Source: G963663495 sp963663495
Lineage (GTDB): Bacteria > Bacteroidota > Rhodothermia > Rhodothermales > Bin80
Assembly: GCA_963663495.1 (NCBI GenBank)
Contig: OY760427.1
Span: forward strand, 1,364,001 to 1,428,000
Reading direction: 5' to 3'
Length of the DNA stretch: 64,000 nucleotides
Made by a program: the position numbers and the translations under genes. The first letter of the stretch is position 1; every line of letters begins with the position of its first letter. Under the pieces are notes generated by a model, which was not told the DNA's origin, searched no databases, and saw only the letters and a program-made list of their open reading frames with translations. Of this stretch, positions 47,685 through 57,771 are shown in pieces.

Positions 47685-49960
47685 ATGGAGGCACAGCGTG
47701 GGATTCTGACAACGCTTCGCAGCGCGTTGCCGACTTTGTCAGCAACAGTGGCGGCACACCAGGACAAGAGCCGACCGGCTCTCGGGGTCTTGGTGTGTGA
47801 GCAGTTCGGCTTTTTTGATGCGCGTGGCCGCGAGCAGCGGGCAACGTGCATGAAGGCGTTGCGGGTGCTGGAAGCCGAAGGGCGGATTGCATTGCTACCC
47901 CCGCAGTGTGCTGTACCGGTTTCCAGCCCCCGGCTGTTGGATGTTCCGGTGTCGGAGGCGGTGGACATGCCCGAAGATGTGCGCCAGATTGAGGACTTGG
48001 AGATCGTTCTGGTCGAGAGCAGGGAGGATCGTGCCATCTGGAACACGCTCATGGACCGGGAGCATCCGCAGGGGGTGACCACGTTTGCGGGGGCGCAGTT
48101 GCGCTACCTGATCACGAGCGCACACGGTTATCTGGGTGCGATCGGTTTTTCTGCGGCCGCCCTGTATCTGAAGCCTCGGGACGCGTGGATGGTCTGGAGC
48201 CACGAGCAGCGAAGCGCCCAGCTTCACCGCATAGTAAACCTGAGCCGTTTTCTGATTCGTCCGGGTGTGCAGTGCAAGAATCTGGCGAGCTACGCTCTGG
48301 GGCGCGTGTTGTGGCGTCTGGTTTCCGACTTCGAGGAACGCTACGATTATGTGCCGTACATCGTGGAGACGTTTGTGGGGCCGGATCATGCAGGGGCGTG
48401 TTTTCGGGCGGTGGGTTTCCGATATTTGGGTGTTACCCAGGGGCGGGGCCGGCATGCTCTCAACGGTGCGGGTCAGGTTTCCCGGAAGAAGGTATGGGTC
48501 TATGAGTTGGAGCCTGCGTGGCGCACGCTTCTGGGCGTGCCGGATGTGGAGTTGCGGCCCCGGCTGGAGGTGGGCGCCGGGCTGTGCAGAGCCATGTGGG
48601 CACAGCAGGAGTTTGGTGCTGCGGAGTTGGGAGATGTGCGACGTAGCGTCCGATTGGTCAAGAGCGCCGCATTGGTGGCCAACACGATGGGAAAGCCAGT
48701 GACGGCGACACCAGAGCGAGATCCTGCGGCGGTACGGGGCTACTGGCGGTTCATAGAGAAGGCGGACCCGTTCGGGATCACGCCGGCGAAGATGCTGGCG
48801 CCCCACCGTCAGCGTACGATCGAGCGGATGCGTACGCAGGATACGGTGTTGTGCGTGCAGGACGGTACGGACATCAGCTTCAGCACACGTCTGGAGTGCG
48901 ACGGTCTGGAGGTCATCGGTCGTAACCAGACCTCGGCCAAGGCCCGTGGTGTGCATCTGCATGCGACGCTGGCACTAAGCGGAGAGGGGTTGCCGCTGGG
49001 CGTGTTGCGGTGTGCGTACAGGAAGAAGGAAAAGGAAACGAAGACGCATCAATGGATACACGGGTTGCGTGACATAGATAAGGCTGCAGAGACGCTGCCG
49101 CGCAAGACACGCGTGCTGTGCGTGATGGACCGGGAGGCGGACATATTTGCGCTCTTTGCGGCGCAGCGCACGCTGAAGCGGACGCATGTATTGGTGCGGG
49201 CCAAGCATAACCGGAGTCTGGGCAAGGACCAGGATCGGCTGTTCAAGGCGATGCGAAAGGGGCCGGCAGCGGATGTGCTGGAGCTGTCGGTGACGCGTCT
49301 GAGTCGTCGGGCGAAGTCGGGTCGGGTTACGTACAAAGGCCGCGAAGCGCGTACGGCGCGGATGGAATTGCGTTTTCGCCGGGTGACGCTGCCTTCGCCG
49401 AAGGGTTCTACGGAAGCTCCGGTAACGGTATCGGCGATCCACATGCGTGAGACCGCGCCGCCGGACGGCGCCGATCGCATCGAGTGGTATCTTTTGACCA
49501 CGGTGGAGGTGACTACCGTGGAGGAAGCGAAGCAGATGGTGGAAAACTACACGCTGCGCTGGCGTGTAGAGGACATCTTCCGGATTCTCAAGAGCGGCTG
49601 CCGTATAGAGAAGCTGCGCATGCAGCAGGCGGACGCCTTACATCGGGCGATTACACTGTACATGGTCACATCACAGCCTGGCGGATCATGCTGATGACCT
49701 TGTTGGGGCGTGTATCCGCCGACATGGAAGCGGAGGTGATATTCACCGATGCAGAGCTGCACATGATGCGGATCTATGCCCGCAACTATGGTCTTACCGC
49801 ACACACAGATCTGGCTTCGGCGATCGTGCTGGTGGCGATGATGGGCGGCTACATGAACCGCAAGCATGACCCGCCGCCGGGGCACACCATCCTGTGGCGC
49901 GGCTACGCAAGGCTGCAGATGCGAGCGATCGCCTATGAAGAATTAACATTCTATGACCTA
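47685..49960 (+). pseudogene. DruA-domain/Tn5-type transposase, copy 2, frameshifted near the end
   Basis: 669 residues are open from ATG 47685. An N-terminal winged-helix-like region (CEQFGFFDARGREQRATCMK) and the DruA core (AIWNTLMDREHPQGVTTFAG, GAIGFSAAALYLKPRD, CKNLASYALGRVLWRLVSDF) precede the Tn5-type part: WAQQEFGAAELGDVRRSVRL, VQDGTDISF, VMDREADIF and YTLRWRVEDIFRILKSG. A 1-base change in frame near 49675 (ACATCACAGCC) ends the protein at 49694; the lost C-terminus (WRIMLMTLLGRVSADMEAEV) continues in the next frame. Since all catalytic residues are upstream of the break, some activity is conceivable. It differs markedly in sequence from copies 1 and 3. Confidence 0.85.
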
Positions 49961-50259
49961 TGTAGAGCGTCCGCCGCCATAGCGGTACCCATACGCTCCG
50001 CAGTCTCTGTTGCTTCGTTCCCCTTCCGCCGCCCAAGGCGCACGCCCTCGGTGCGTGCCAGCCACGTGCGGGTTCCTTCCCTGACGTACCTTACTTGCTA
50101 CACACCACGAGACTTGGTGTCAATGGCAACAACAGACCATCCACTACAAGGAACTTCGCTTCACTTGCAGCAAAACCCACAAGCAAGACGCTTTGCCATG
50201 CCTTTCGGATGCCCTGAATGCGCCTGTTGTCAAGTCACTCTTGTGAGTACTGGGCAGAG
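49961..50259. other. Unassigned stretch after DruA-IS4 copy 2
   Basis: About 300 bp that probably include the element's 3' end. The frame of the lost C-terminus stays open to 50263 but its translation shows no family features. No terminal repeat was identified. Confidence 0.35.
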
Positions 50260-50718
50260 TTAGCCTGGCGCACTATGCAACTTCTTCAGATTCGCCGCCA
50301 TACGTTTGTACCAATCTTTGGCGGCGGTTCCCTTGACCGACAATTCCAGCCGATTAAGCGTCTTGGAACTGGCAAGGGCTTGCCCCTTATCGCGATCACG
50401 CACACGCTCTTCTCCCGCAATATTCTCGCATCCCTGGGCCAAGCAAAGTATCGGATCATCCCGCAGTCTATCATGGTTATTGAGGTCTTCGAAGCCCATG
50501 CATAGGCCGAAGATGCGCTGCCCCAGCAGGCGCTTTAAGCCATCCTCCACTCGCGAAGGGTCCCGGTAATCGGAAAAGCATTCTGCCTAATATTTGGCAT
50601 CTCTGTTCGACTTCGCGCAGGGCCAAGGCCCCTGCATTGGATGACATGCGTCCGCCGTCGAATTCTGCGATGATTGTCCGCCTTCCGATCTTGGAAAACT
50701 ACACGGATTGGACTGGGC
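50260..50718 (-). pseudogene. IS1380-like transposase, N-terminal fragment of a different subtype
   Basis: Read on the minus strand, FDGGRMSSNAGALALREVEQ then, after a one-base frame break, DPSRVEDGLKRLLGQRIFGL and FEDLNNHDRLRDDPIL are diagnostic of the IS1380 N-terminal domain. The fragment ends at a stop after KKLHSAPG. It is not close to the IS1380 copies at 15376 and 21471. An IS256-like right end joins it at 50719. Confidence 0.7.
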
Positions 50719-51180
50719 GGCGGCGTGCCATTCCTTGTTGGCTGAAAATCCGGTCGGTGCCGGCTGGAACGGCTATAATGTACAGATTCTGCGCTCATCC
50801 TGACACCCCTGATTGTAGTTCTGATCAAAGAATTATGAACTTTCGCAGCGGTTATCAAGCCCGCAAGTATCTGCCGCGTGATTTACGGTGTCGTTGCCGT
50901 GTTGCAGGCAGATTCAGGCGCGTTTCTCCTTACTGAACAGCCTATATGAGCCTTTTTTGCACGCGCTGACACCGCGGTAGCGGATTCAAGCACACCATCT
51001 GCAGGTATGCTAACCTTCCACGCGGGTGTAACGACCTAAACGCGCCAATCCTATCATCCAATACCGCACGCATCGTACCACGATCGAACTCCTGTTCCGG
51101 CAGTAGGCAGTCTTATTGGCAGGACTGATCACGGTACGCGTGATTTACGGCCTCGTTGGCGCGTTTTCGGCGGTTTTGGG
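50719..51180 (-). mobile_element. IS256-like element, right end, split by the composite transposon (outer part)
   Basis: Starts with the terminal repeat GGCGGCGTGCCATTCC and is the reverse complement of about 54835-55288 of the complete IS256-like element. It stops at the IS66 end at 51181 and resumes at 63149. No gene is present. Confidence 0.85.
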
Positions 51181-51242
51181 GTAAGCGTGCGGTGAACTAC
51201 ATCTTGATTGGGTGATGGGTTCTGGGGAGCTTACCCCTAGAC

Positions 51243-51371
51243 GTGAGAACCCAGACCCCAGATCGCATGGTACAGCCCAAACGTACGGCGGAAGAGATGT
51301 TTCCGCTGGTAGAGCAGTATAACGAAAGGACCCAGTCCGCAGCGGCGTTTTGTGCAAAGCACGGCATCTCG
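51243..51371 (+). pseudogene. tnpA: IS66 protein TnpA, copy B, 5' fragment
   Basis: About 43 codons of TnpA (TPDRMVQPKRTAEEMFPLVE, AAAFCAKHGIS) up to the IS256-like insertion. The gene resumes at 55298 (YGQLNYWRRKVRQETAAEDS), but a further deletion joins RGF directly to the tnpA end, so the gene is dead twice over. Confidence 0.85.
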
Positions 51372-51469
51372 GGCGGCGTGCCATTCCTTGTTGGCTGAAA
51401 AAGTGATTATTGGTTCGGTGTTGGCTTGGGTTTCCTAAGCCTTTTCACCATACGGATCCATGATCACTT

Positions 51470-52531
51470 ATGAGTTTATCAGATGATTTATCGCAGCTCA
51501 TTCAGGGGCTGCGTCATACCGGCGCGTCCGGTCGGCAGCTGCAATTTGACTTGTTGCGGCACCTCACCCAGTGTGTGCAGCAGTTGACGTCTAGTCTGGA
51601 AGAGGATGTTATGCTTCCGTCGGATAATGCGGCTCCAGACGGCACTGGGGAGCAGTTGGCAGAAGCACCTTCCGAGGAGGAAAATAGCGTCCGTGCTCCG
51701 GAGTCTCTGGAGTCTCCGGGAGGCTTGGCATTGGGGTACGATGATGATGCTGCGGCGTGCGAGCAGGCGCGGCAGGTGTTTGATACGCGCCCGTTGTGTG
51801 AAGAAGAGCACGTAATCCTTTGGCTTGATGCCATGGAAGTGTGGGGGCGACCCATAGTCGTGTGCATGGCCGCTACCATTGAGGGTTATCGGCGCATTCT
51901 GGGCTTTGTGGAGGCTCCGTTGCACGATGCGGAGCGCGTGCAACACTTGTTACAAGGCTTGTTGGAGCGCGGTTTGTGCGCAGATCGGGGGCTCTTCTGC
52001 ATCACTCCTGATGTGACCTCGCTGACCGGCGTACTGCAAGAGTGCTTGGGTACCGGTATGCAGCAGCAACACTGCCAGATGCACAAGCGCACGCGTGTAG
52101 TGAGTTATCTGTCCGAGCAGGACGGGCGGCACATTCGGGGGGCGATCACGCGTGCTTTCGCCGTGCCGGATCCGAAGGTGGCGCATGCAGCGTTGATGCA
52201 GATCCATACGGACCTTTTGGTGTGTAACCGGTCTGCGGCCCGGTGGCTCTTGCGGGGTCTGGATAGGACGCTGACACTGCACCGGACAGGACTGTATGAA
52301 CAGTTGAGTCCGAGCCTTCGAAGTACTCGTTGTGTGGCCCATGTCTCCAAGAAGCTGGTGCGGCGACTACGCGATGTTCGCTTGTGGATGCCGCCAGACA
52401 AACGCCGTGCTTGTCTGGCGTTGTTGCTTCTTGAGATAGAGTCACACATGCGAAGATTGCCCCGCGCTGCGTATCTTCCAGCGATGCGATCAGCATTGTT
52501 TCCTTCCATCAATCAGACAAACGATAACTGA
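51470..52531 (+). CDS. IS256-like transposase homologue, catalytic residues missing
   Basis: A 353-residue protein clearly homologous to the next gene's product over its C-terminal two thirds: DRGLFCITPDVTSLTGVLQE aligns with DKGLLVILDGSKGLRKAVKA, and HCQMHKRTRVVSYL with RCTWHKRENVVSYI (the C-x2-H motif is kept). The first aspartate (ILWLDAMEV, D120) remains. Counting from the shared C-x2-H, the second aspartate is replaced by P180, with D181 one position off; counting from the shared TLTLHR, the glutamate is replaced by A290. The N-terminal 100 residues do not match the partner and are acidic. It may be a regulatory or structural partner of the active transposase, or a decaying copy. The stop is 3 bp before the next start. 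Confidence 0.8.
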   Translation: MSLSDDLSQLIQGLRHTGASGRQLQFDLLRHLTQCVQQLTSSLEEDVMLPSDNAAPDGTGEQLAEAPSEEENSVRAPESLESPGGLALGYDDDAAACEQARQVFDTRPLCEEEHVILWLDAMEVWGRPIVVCMAATIEGYRRILGFVEAPLHDAERVQHLLQGLLERGLCADRGLFCITPDVTSLTGVLQECLGTGMQQQHCQMHKRTRVVSYLSEQDGRHIRGAITRAFAVPDPKVAHAALMQIHTDLLVCNRSAARWLLRGLDRTLTLHRTGLYEQLSPSLRSTRCVAHVSKKLVRRLRDVRLWMPPDKRRACLALLLLEIESHMRRLPRAAYLPAMRSALFPSINQTNDN

Positions 52532-52534
52532 CCT

Positions 52535-53773
52535 ATGTCCAAAGATGTCATGCAGATAGAAAACCCCGGCACACTACCGGAGGGTCTCCAGAAGATACTA
52601 GACACGGGGATTGATTCCCTGAAGCTGTTAGTAGAGCATCTTGGCACGATGCAACTGGCGTTTTTTCTTGCGGTCATGGAAGCCGAGGTAAAGTCTCTCT
52701 GCGGTGTGCGCAGAAAGCGCGACAACAATAAGCAGCACAAGGGGCGGTACGAGCGGTGGGGGAGCAGACCGGGCTCTATCATGATTGGAGATGAGCGGGT
52801 AAAGGTGAGTGTGCCGCGTGTACAGGACCGGGTGAAGGGTAAAGCGCGTCCTCTGGAGACCTACAAATTGTTGCACAAGCCGAATCCGAATATGGTGAAG
52901 CGTATCGCCCGGAAAATTGTGTATGGTATTAGCCAGCGGAACTACAAGAAGGTGGCAACGGAGTTTGTTGGCAGTTTTGGATTGAGCGCTTCCTCAATCA
53001 GTCGCAAGTACAAGAGTTACAGTGCACAGGTATTGAAGGAGCAGGAGGAGCGTAACTTGGCGGAGAACACGTTTGTAGCGTTGCTGCTGGACGGCAAGTA
53101 CTTTCAGGGGGTGCAGGTATTGATTTGTGTAGGGATTACGGATAAGGGCGAGAAGATAGTAGTAGGGATGGTGGAGACGGCGACAGAGAACGCCGAGGCG
53201 GTACAAGGGCTGCTGCAGGATTTGATTGATCGCGGGCTGCGGTATGATAAGGGGCTTTTGGTCATCTTAGATGGTTCCAAAGGGCTCCGGAAGGCGGTGA
53301 AAGCGGTATTTGGTGATAAGGCACAGGTACAGCGGTGTACTTGGCATAAGCGAGAGAATGTGGTGAGTTACATTGAGAAAGAGGACGAAAAGGTGCGGGT
53401 TCGGGGGGAGTTGCAGCAGGCGTACGACGAGCCGAATTACGACAAGGCAAAGGAGGCGCTTCTGAGCATAAAAAAGGGGTTGAAGGAGTCCCATCCCAAG
53501 GCATCGAACAGCTTGTCTGAGGGGTTGGAAGAGACTTTGACGCTCCATAGACTGGGGGTGGCGGAGGAACTGGGACGCAGTTTGCAGACCAATAACATCA
53601 TGGAGAACCTGAACAGTTTGATTGCTCAACGATGCCGGAATGTCGCGCGTTGGATGAATTCGAGTCAACGTCAACGATGGGCAGCCATGGCCAATAGGGA
53701 GTCGGAGACATGGAGCATGAAGATCCTACCCTGTGCAGACCACCTGCCGGAACTACAAGCAGTTCTACTGTAG
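52535..53773 (+). CDS. IS256-family transposase (mutator-type)
   Basis: A 412-residue Mutator-like DDE transposase of normal family length. DNA-binding N-terminal part with RRKRDNNKQHKGRYERWGSR and KVSVPRVQDR; catalytic residues D186 (LLLDGKYFQG), D246 (VILDGSKGL), C268-x2-H271 (CTWHKR) and E357 (TNNIMENLNSLI). RNVARWMNSSQRQRW closes the domain. All expected residues are there, and the element has fresh terminal repeats and target duplication, so this gene is probably functional. It follows the catalytically altered homologue after 3 bp and is most likely co-translated with it. Confidence 0.93.
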   Translation: MSKDVMQIENPGTLPEGLQKILDTGIDSLKLLVEHLGTMQLAFFLAVMEAEVKSLCGVRRKRDNNKQHKGRYERWGSRPGSIMIGDERVKVSVPRVQDRVKGKARPLETYKLLHKPNPNMVKRIARKIVYGISQRNYKKVATEFVGSFGLSASSISRKYKSYSAQVLKEQEERNLAENTFVALLLDGKYFQGVQVLICVGITDKGEKIVVGMVETATENAEAVQGLLQDLIDRGLRYDKGLLVILDGSKGLRKAVKAVFGDKAQVQRCTWHKRENVVSYIEKEDEKVRVRGELQQAYDEPNYDKAKEALLSIKKGLKESHPKASNSLSEGLEETLTLHRLGVAEELGRSLQTNNIMENLNSLIAQRCRNVARWMNSSQRQRWAAMANRESETWSMKILPCADHLPELQAVLL

Positions 53774-55288
53774 AAGCGTGTACAGTACCACGATGCGTGC
53801 GATAATGGGGGCAGGATCGTGCTGTGTGACGGGTTCGGCTGCCACTTAGGGGGTAACAGCGCTATAGAGGCGTAGTGTAAGGCCTCCGTAGACGATGTAA
53901 CGTGTCACTTCGCGATAAGCGGAGCAGGCGGAGATGTATCTGGAGGGCACGCATGTCCCCGCCAAAGCCGTATCGGAGGGCCCAGAAGGGCTCTCATCAG
54001 ACGGTAAGCGGGCTAAATGGGGTCCAAATGTGCCGAAAACATGCCAACGAGGCGGTAGATCACGCGTACGGTGATCTATCCGGCCAATAAGGAGCCTACG
54101 GCTGTGCGCGGAGGGGTAGTCATCAAGGGAGCCAAGGCGAATGTGAAAAGACTACCCTGTACCAGGAAGGTGTCGTAATTATCATCAGCATTATTGCAGC
54201 GCGTACGATCCATAAGTGCTTGCCGGAACATGAGTTCGGTCGTGGTACGATGCGTGCGGAATTGGAGGGTGCATCGTAGCGTGGTTGGTAGGATTGACGG
54301 GTTTACGTTGCTACATACACGCGTGGCTGTCCACGATGCCTGCAGATGGCACGTTTGAAGCCGCTACCACGGTGTGCATGCGTGCAAAAGGGCTCATATA
54401 GGCTGTTCAGTAAGGAAAAACGTGCCTGAATCTGCCTGCAACACGCCAACGAGGCCGTAAATCATGCGTGCAGGTCAATTAGTGAGGTGGAGTCGTTAAG
54501 CAGGACAATATTATCCTGGACAAACCACCGAAGCTGTAAGCAGCTCTACTGTAGAAACGCGTACAGCACCGCAGCGATAGTATATGCTGAAAGATGGATA
54601 CGGTCGTGCAATGCCACGGTGCGTGCGATAATGGGTGCTGGATCGTGCTATGTGACAGGTTCGGCCGCCAATTAGGGGGTAATAGCGCTATAGAGGCGCG
54701 GTGTAAGGCCTCTGTAGACGATGTAACGCGTCACTCGCCATGAGCGGAGGACACGCATGCCCCAGCCAAAGCCGTATCGGAGCGCCCAAAAGGGCTGTTC
54801 TCAGATGTTCACCGGACTGAATAGCACCCAAAACCGCCGAAAACGCGCCAACGAGGCCGTAAATCACGCGTACCGTGATCAGTCCTGCCAATAAGACTGC
54901 CTACTGCCGGAACAGGAGTTCGATCGTGGTACGATGCGTGCGGTATTGGATGATAGGATTGGCGCGTTTAGGTCGTTACACCCGCGTGGAAGGTTAGCAT
55001 ACCTGCAGATGGTACGCATGAATCCGCTACCGCGGTGTCAGCGCGTGCAAAAAGGGCTCATATAGGCTGTTCAGTAAGGAGAAACGCGCCTGAATCTGCC
55101 TGCAACACGGCAACGACACCGTAAATCACGCGGCAGATACTTGCGGGCTTGATAACCGCTGCAAAAGCCCATAATTCTTTGATCAGAACTACAATCAGGG
55201 GTGTCAGGATGAGCGCAGAATCTGTACATTATAGCCGTTCCAGCCGGCACCGACCGGATTTTCAGCCAACAAGGAATGGCACGCCGCC
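53774..55288. repeat. 1.5-kb non-coding tail with two related modules
   Basis: No gene is present. Two modules of about 0.7 kb (roughly 53755-54480 and 54525-55140) are diverged direct repeats, each with the segments CTACTGTAGAA, GGGGGTAA(C/T)AGCGCTATAGA, AAAGCCGTATCGGAG and CATATAGGCTGTTCAGTAAG. The motif GCCAACGAGGC is at 54043, 54445 and 54847, spaced 402 bp, with a variant at about 55109. The start of module 2 resembles the 3' end of the transposase gene, so the tail could come from a tandem, decayed second element end. Confidence 0.75.
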
Positions 55289-55390
55289 GGCATCTCGTAT
55301 GGGCAGTTGAATTATTGGAGGCGGAAGGTTCGCCAGGAGACTGCAGCCGAGGACAGCCGAGGCTTCGTACCTGGCCAGGCTGACGCAGTC

Positions 55391-55731
55391 ATGATCGGAC
55401 TGGCACCTTCGCACCGGTACTTCTTTTACCGACCGCCGGTGGACACATGCGCACGAGCTTTGACGGCTTGTGTGCTTTGGTAATAAGCGGCATGAAGCGG
55501 AATCCGATGTCGGGAGACATCTTTGTATTCATCAACAGGAGGCGAAACCATTTGAAGGCGCTCATATGGGATCGGAACGGCTTTGCGATCTTCTACAAGC
55601 GCTTGGAGACGGATACGTTTGCGTTGCCAGAGGAGGATGTGCCGACATGGGCACAGATGGTGATGATGCTGGAGGGGGTGTCGTTGAAGACGGTGAAATA
55701 TCGGCCCCGATATGCGGTAAAAAGCCGATAA
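55391..55731 (+). pseudogene. tnpB: IS66 accessory protein TnpB, copy B, frameshifted
   Basis: Starts at the normal ATG (MIGLAPSHRYFFYRPPVD), but a 2-bp insertion at GACACATGCGC shifts the frame. The rest (RTSFDGLCALVISGMKRNPM) is in the next frame and complete to YAVKSR. Confidence 0.85.
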
Positions 55732-55791
55732 TCGGGCCAAATATAATGTGTGATTCGGGAACAAGCAATATGCTGGTGTTGCTAGCTCACC

Positions 55792-57358
55792 ATGCAGCCC
55801 GAAGCACATTCTATCCTCTCCCCCGCGCAGGTTGCGGTGCTTGCACAGCACCCCGAATTGGCCAGTGCCTTTGATCAGTACAGCCGGGATAATGCAGAAT
55901 TGGAGAGAAAGAATAGCCAGCTGCATGATCGATGCAGCCGGCTTGAGGCAGAATTGGGGAATATGAATAACCGGCTGATGCTAGCGCTACGCGCGCTATA
56001 CAGTCCCAAGAGTGAAAAGTGTGTGCTGAATGACCCGCAGCAGGGCACGTTATTCGATGAGCCGGAGCAGGAGGTCCCTCTACCGGAGCCGGAGACGAAT
56101 GGACAGACGAAGAATGGGCAAGCCCAAGCGTAAAGCGCTGGACGATCTGCTGAAGAAACTGCCCCGCGAAACGATTACAATTGAGCCTGACGGGGATACC
56201 AGTGGTATGACGTGCATCGGGGCGGAGAAGACGCTGGTTCTGGAGCGTGTACCCGCCCATAGGAAGGTTATTGAGTATGTGCGTCCGAAGTATGTGGACC
56301 CTGGGGATGAGGATAAGGGGGTGATCATAGGTGAGTTGCCACCACGGATGGTGAACAAGGGCATGGCGGGTCCGGGGTTGTTGGCAGATGTGGTGGTGGG
56401 CAAATATGCGGACCACCTGCCTTTGTACCGTCAGCAGCAGCGGTTTCGTCGGGAAGGCGTGGAGATTGCGAAGTCCACGCTGGGAGGCTGGATATCGCAG
56501 TCTGCGTCGCACCTGACCCCGTTGTATGATGCTCTGAAGCAGGAGTTGCTATCCACCGGGTATCTGCAGGCGGATGAGACGGGGATTGAGGTGCAGGATG
56601 GAGATAAGAAGGGATCGCTGCATAAAGGCTTTTATTGGGTGTACCATAGTCCAGAGCAGAGGCTGTTGGTGATGGAATACCGGAAGACCCGTGCTCGGGC
56701 GGGTCCGGTGGAGTTTTTGCACGGGTATGAGGGATTGCTACAGACAGACGGGTATGTAGCTTACGACATCTTTGATGCGGACCCATCCGTAACGCTCTAC
56801 GCATGCATGGCGCATGCCCGGCGCAAGTTCTTCGACTGCAAGACGTACGAGCCGGATAAGGCCGCGCATGTGTTGAAGGAGATACGCAAGCTCTACCTCA
56901 TAGAGCGCTGGCTACGCAAAACGGGTGCGAGTGCGGATGTTCGTCAGCAACTGCGACAGGAACGGGCCGGACCTGTACTGGAGGAGCTGAAGCCGTGGCT
57001 GGAGGTGAATAATGGTTTACCCAAGAGCCCGTGGGCCAAGGCGACCCAGTACACGCTTGGCCGTTGGCAAAGGCTGACCCGATATCTGGATGAGGGCCGT
57101 GTGGAGTTGGACAATAACCTGGTTGAGAATGCGATACGGCCACTGGCTATTGGTAGGAAGAACTACATGTTCGCAGGATCCCATGATGCATCCCAGCGGG
57201 GTGCCGTGGTCTATTCGCTCCTTGGAACTTGCAAATTCCACGACGTCAACCCAATGGAATGGCTCATGGAAGTATTCCAGCGCATCCCGACACATCCTGC
57301 CGAGGACATAGCAGCGCTATTGCCCCATCATTGGAAACAGGCACGGCAAGCCCACTAG
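55792..57358 (+). pseudogene. tnpC: IS66 transposase TnpC, copy B, frameshifted by a deletion
   Basis: The first 110 codons (MQPEAHSILSPAQVAVLAQH ... PEPETNGQTKNGQ) match copy C. A deletion of about 30 bp in the basic linker then shifts the frame; the remaining about 400 codons (KPKRKALDDLLKKLPRETIT to HHWKQARQAH) are open in another frame. The catalytic domain itself (YLQADETGIEV, LQTDGYVAYD, LVENAIRPLAIGRK) is undamaged. Confidence 0.87.
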
Positions 57359-57712
57359 GGTAAGGCCGCCTAGCTGCCGGACGCCGAATCGTCCAGATCG
57401 GGCAAGCCCACATGCTCTCCTCCTTCCAACCACACTGTAACCGCCAAAAAGCCCGCTATCCCTGCCTACCTCCCACATTAGCTAGCTTGACAAGAGGGGG
57501 TGTCAACTGGGTCGGTTAGCACGTTGTGATGTGGTTTTGTGGGGCAACAGCACCAGATCCGGGTAACAGGGTAAGGTACAGATCGGTGGCTGAGCGCAAT
57601 TCCTTGTGCAGATCGGCACATAGAGCGGTGTCAATGTGCTGCATTCCTCGGGCGGACTTAACAATGCGGAAACCGCGATTCGCTGATCGCCGCAAAATCA
57701 ATGACACGACCG

Positions 57713-57731
57713 CTCGTGCTGATAGCACGAG
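57713..57731. repeat. Conserved hairpin in the 3' non-coding part of DruA-IS4 copy 3
   Basis: CTCGTGCTGATAGCACGAG, identical to 35931-35949. It lies within the 310 bp between the transposase stop and the element end. Confidence 0.5.
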
Positions 57732-57771
57732 CCTTAGGCAAAGAAAATCAGGAGGTAAGCACAGACCTATC

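Larger units (their letters stand above)
51372..55288 (+). mobile_element. IS256-like element with two transposase genes and long non-coding tail
   Basis: 3917 bp. Perfect 30-bp inverted terminal repeats begin GGCGGCGTGCCATTCC at 51372 and end with the complement at 55288. A perfect 9-bp target duplication GGCATCTCG flanks it (51363-51371, 55289-55297), inside tnpA of IS66 copy B. This shows that the two genes and the 1.5-kb tail moved as one unit. Confidence 0.92.

Noticed and set aside
49961..50263. A separate gene in the open frame running to 50263.
   Set aside because: It is the continuation of the frameshifted DruA-transposase C-terminus, with no start signal or family features of its own.
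53774..55140. CRISPR array in the repeated tail of the IS256-like element.
   Set aside because: The repeats are two long diverged modules, with no short identical repeats separated by unique spacers of constant size.
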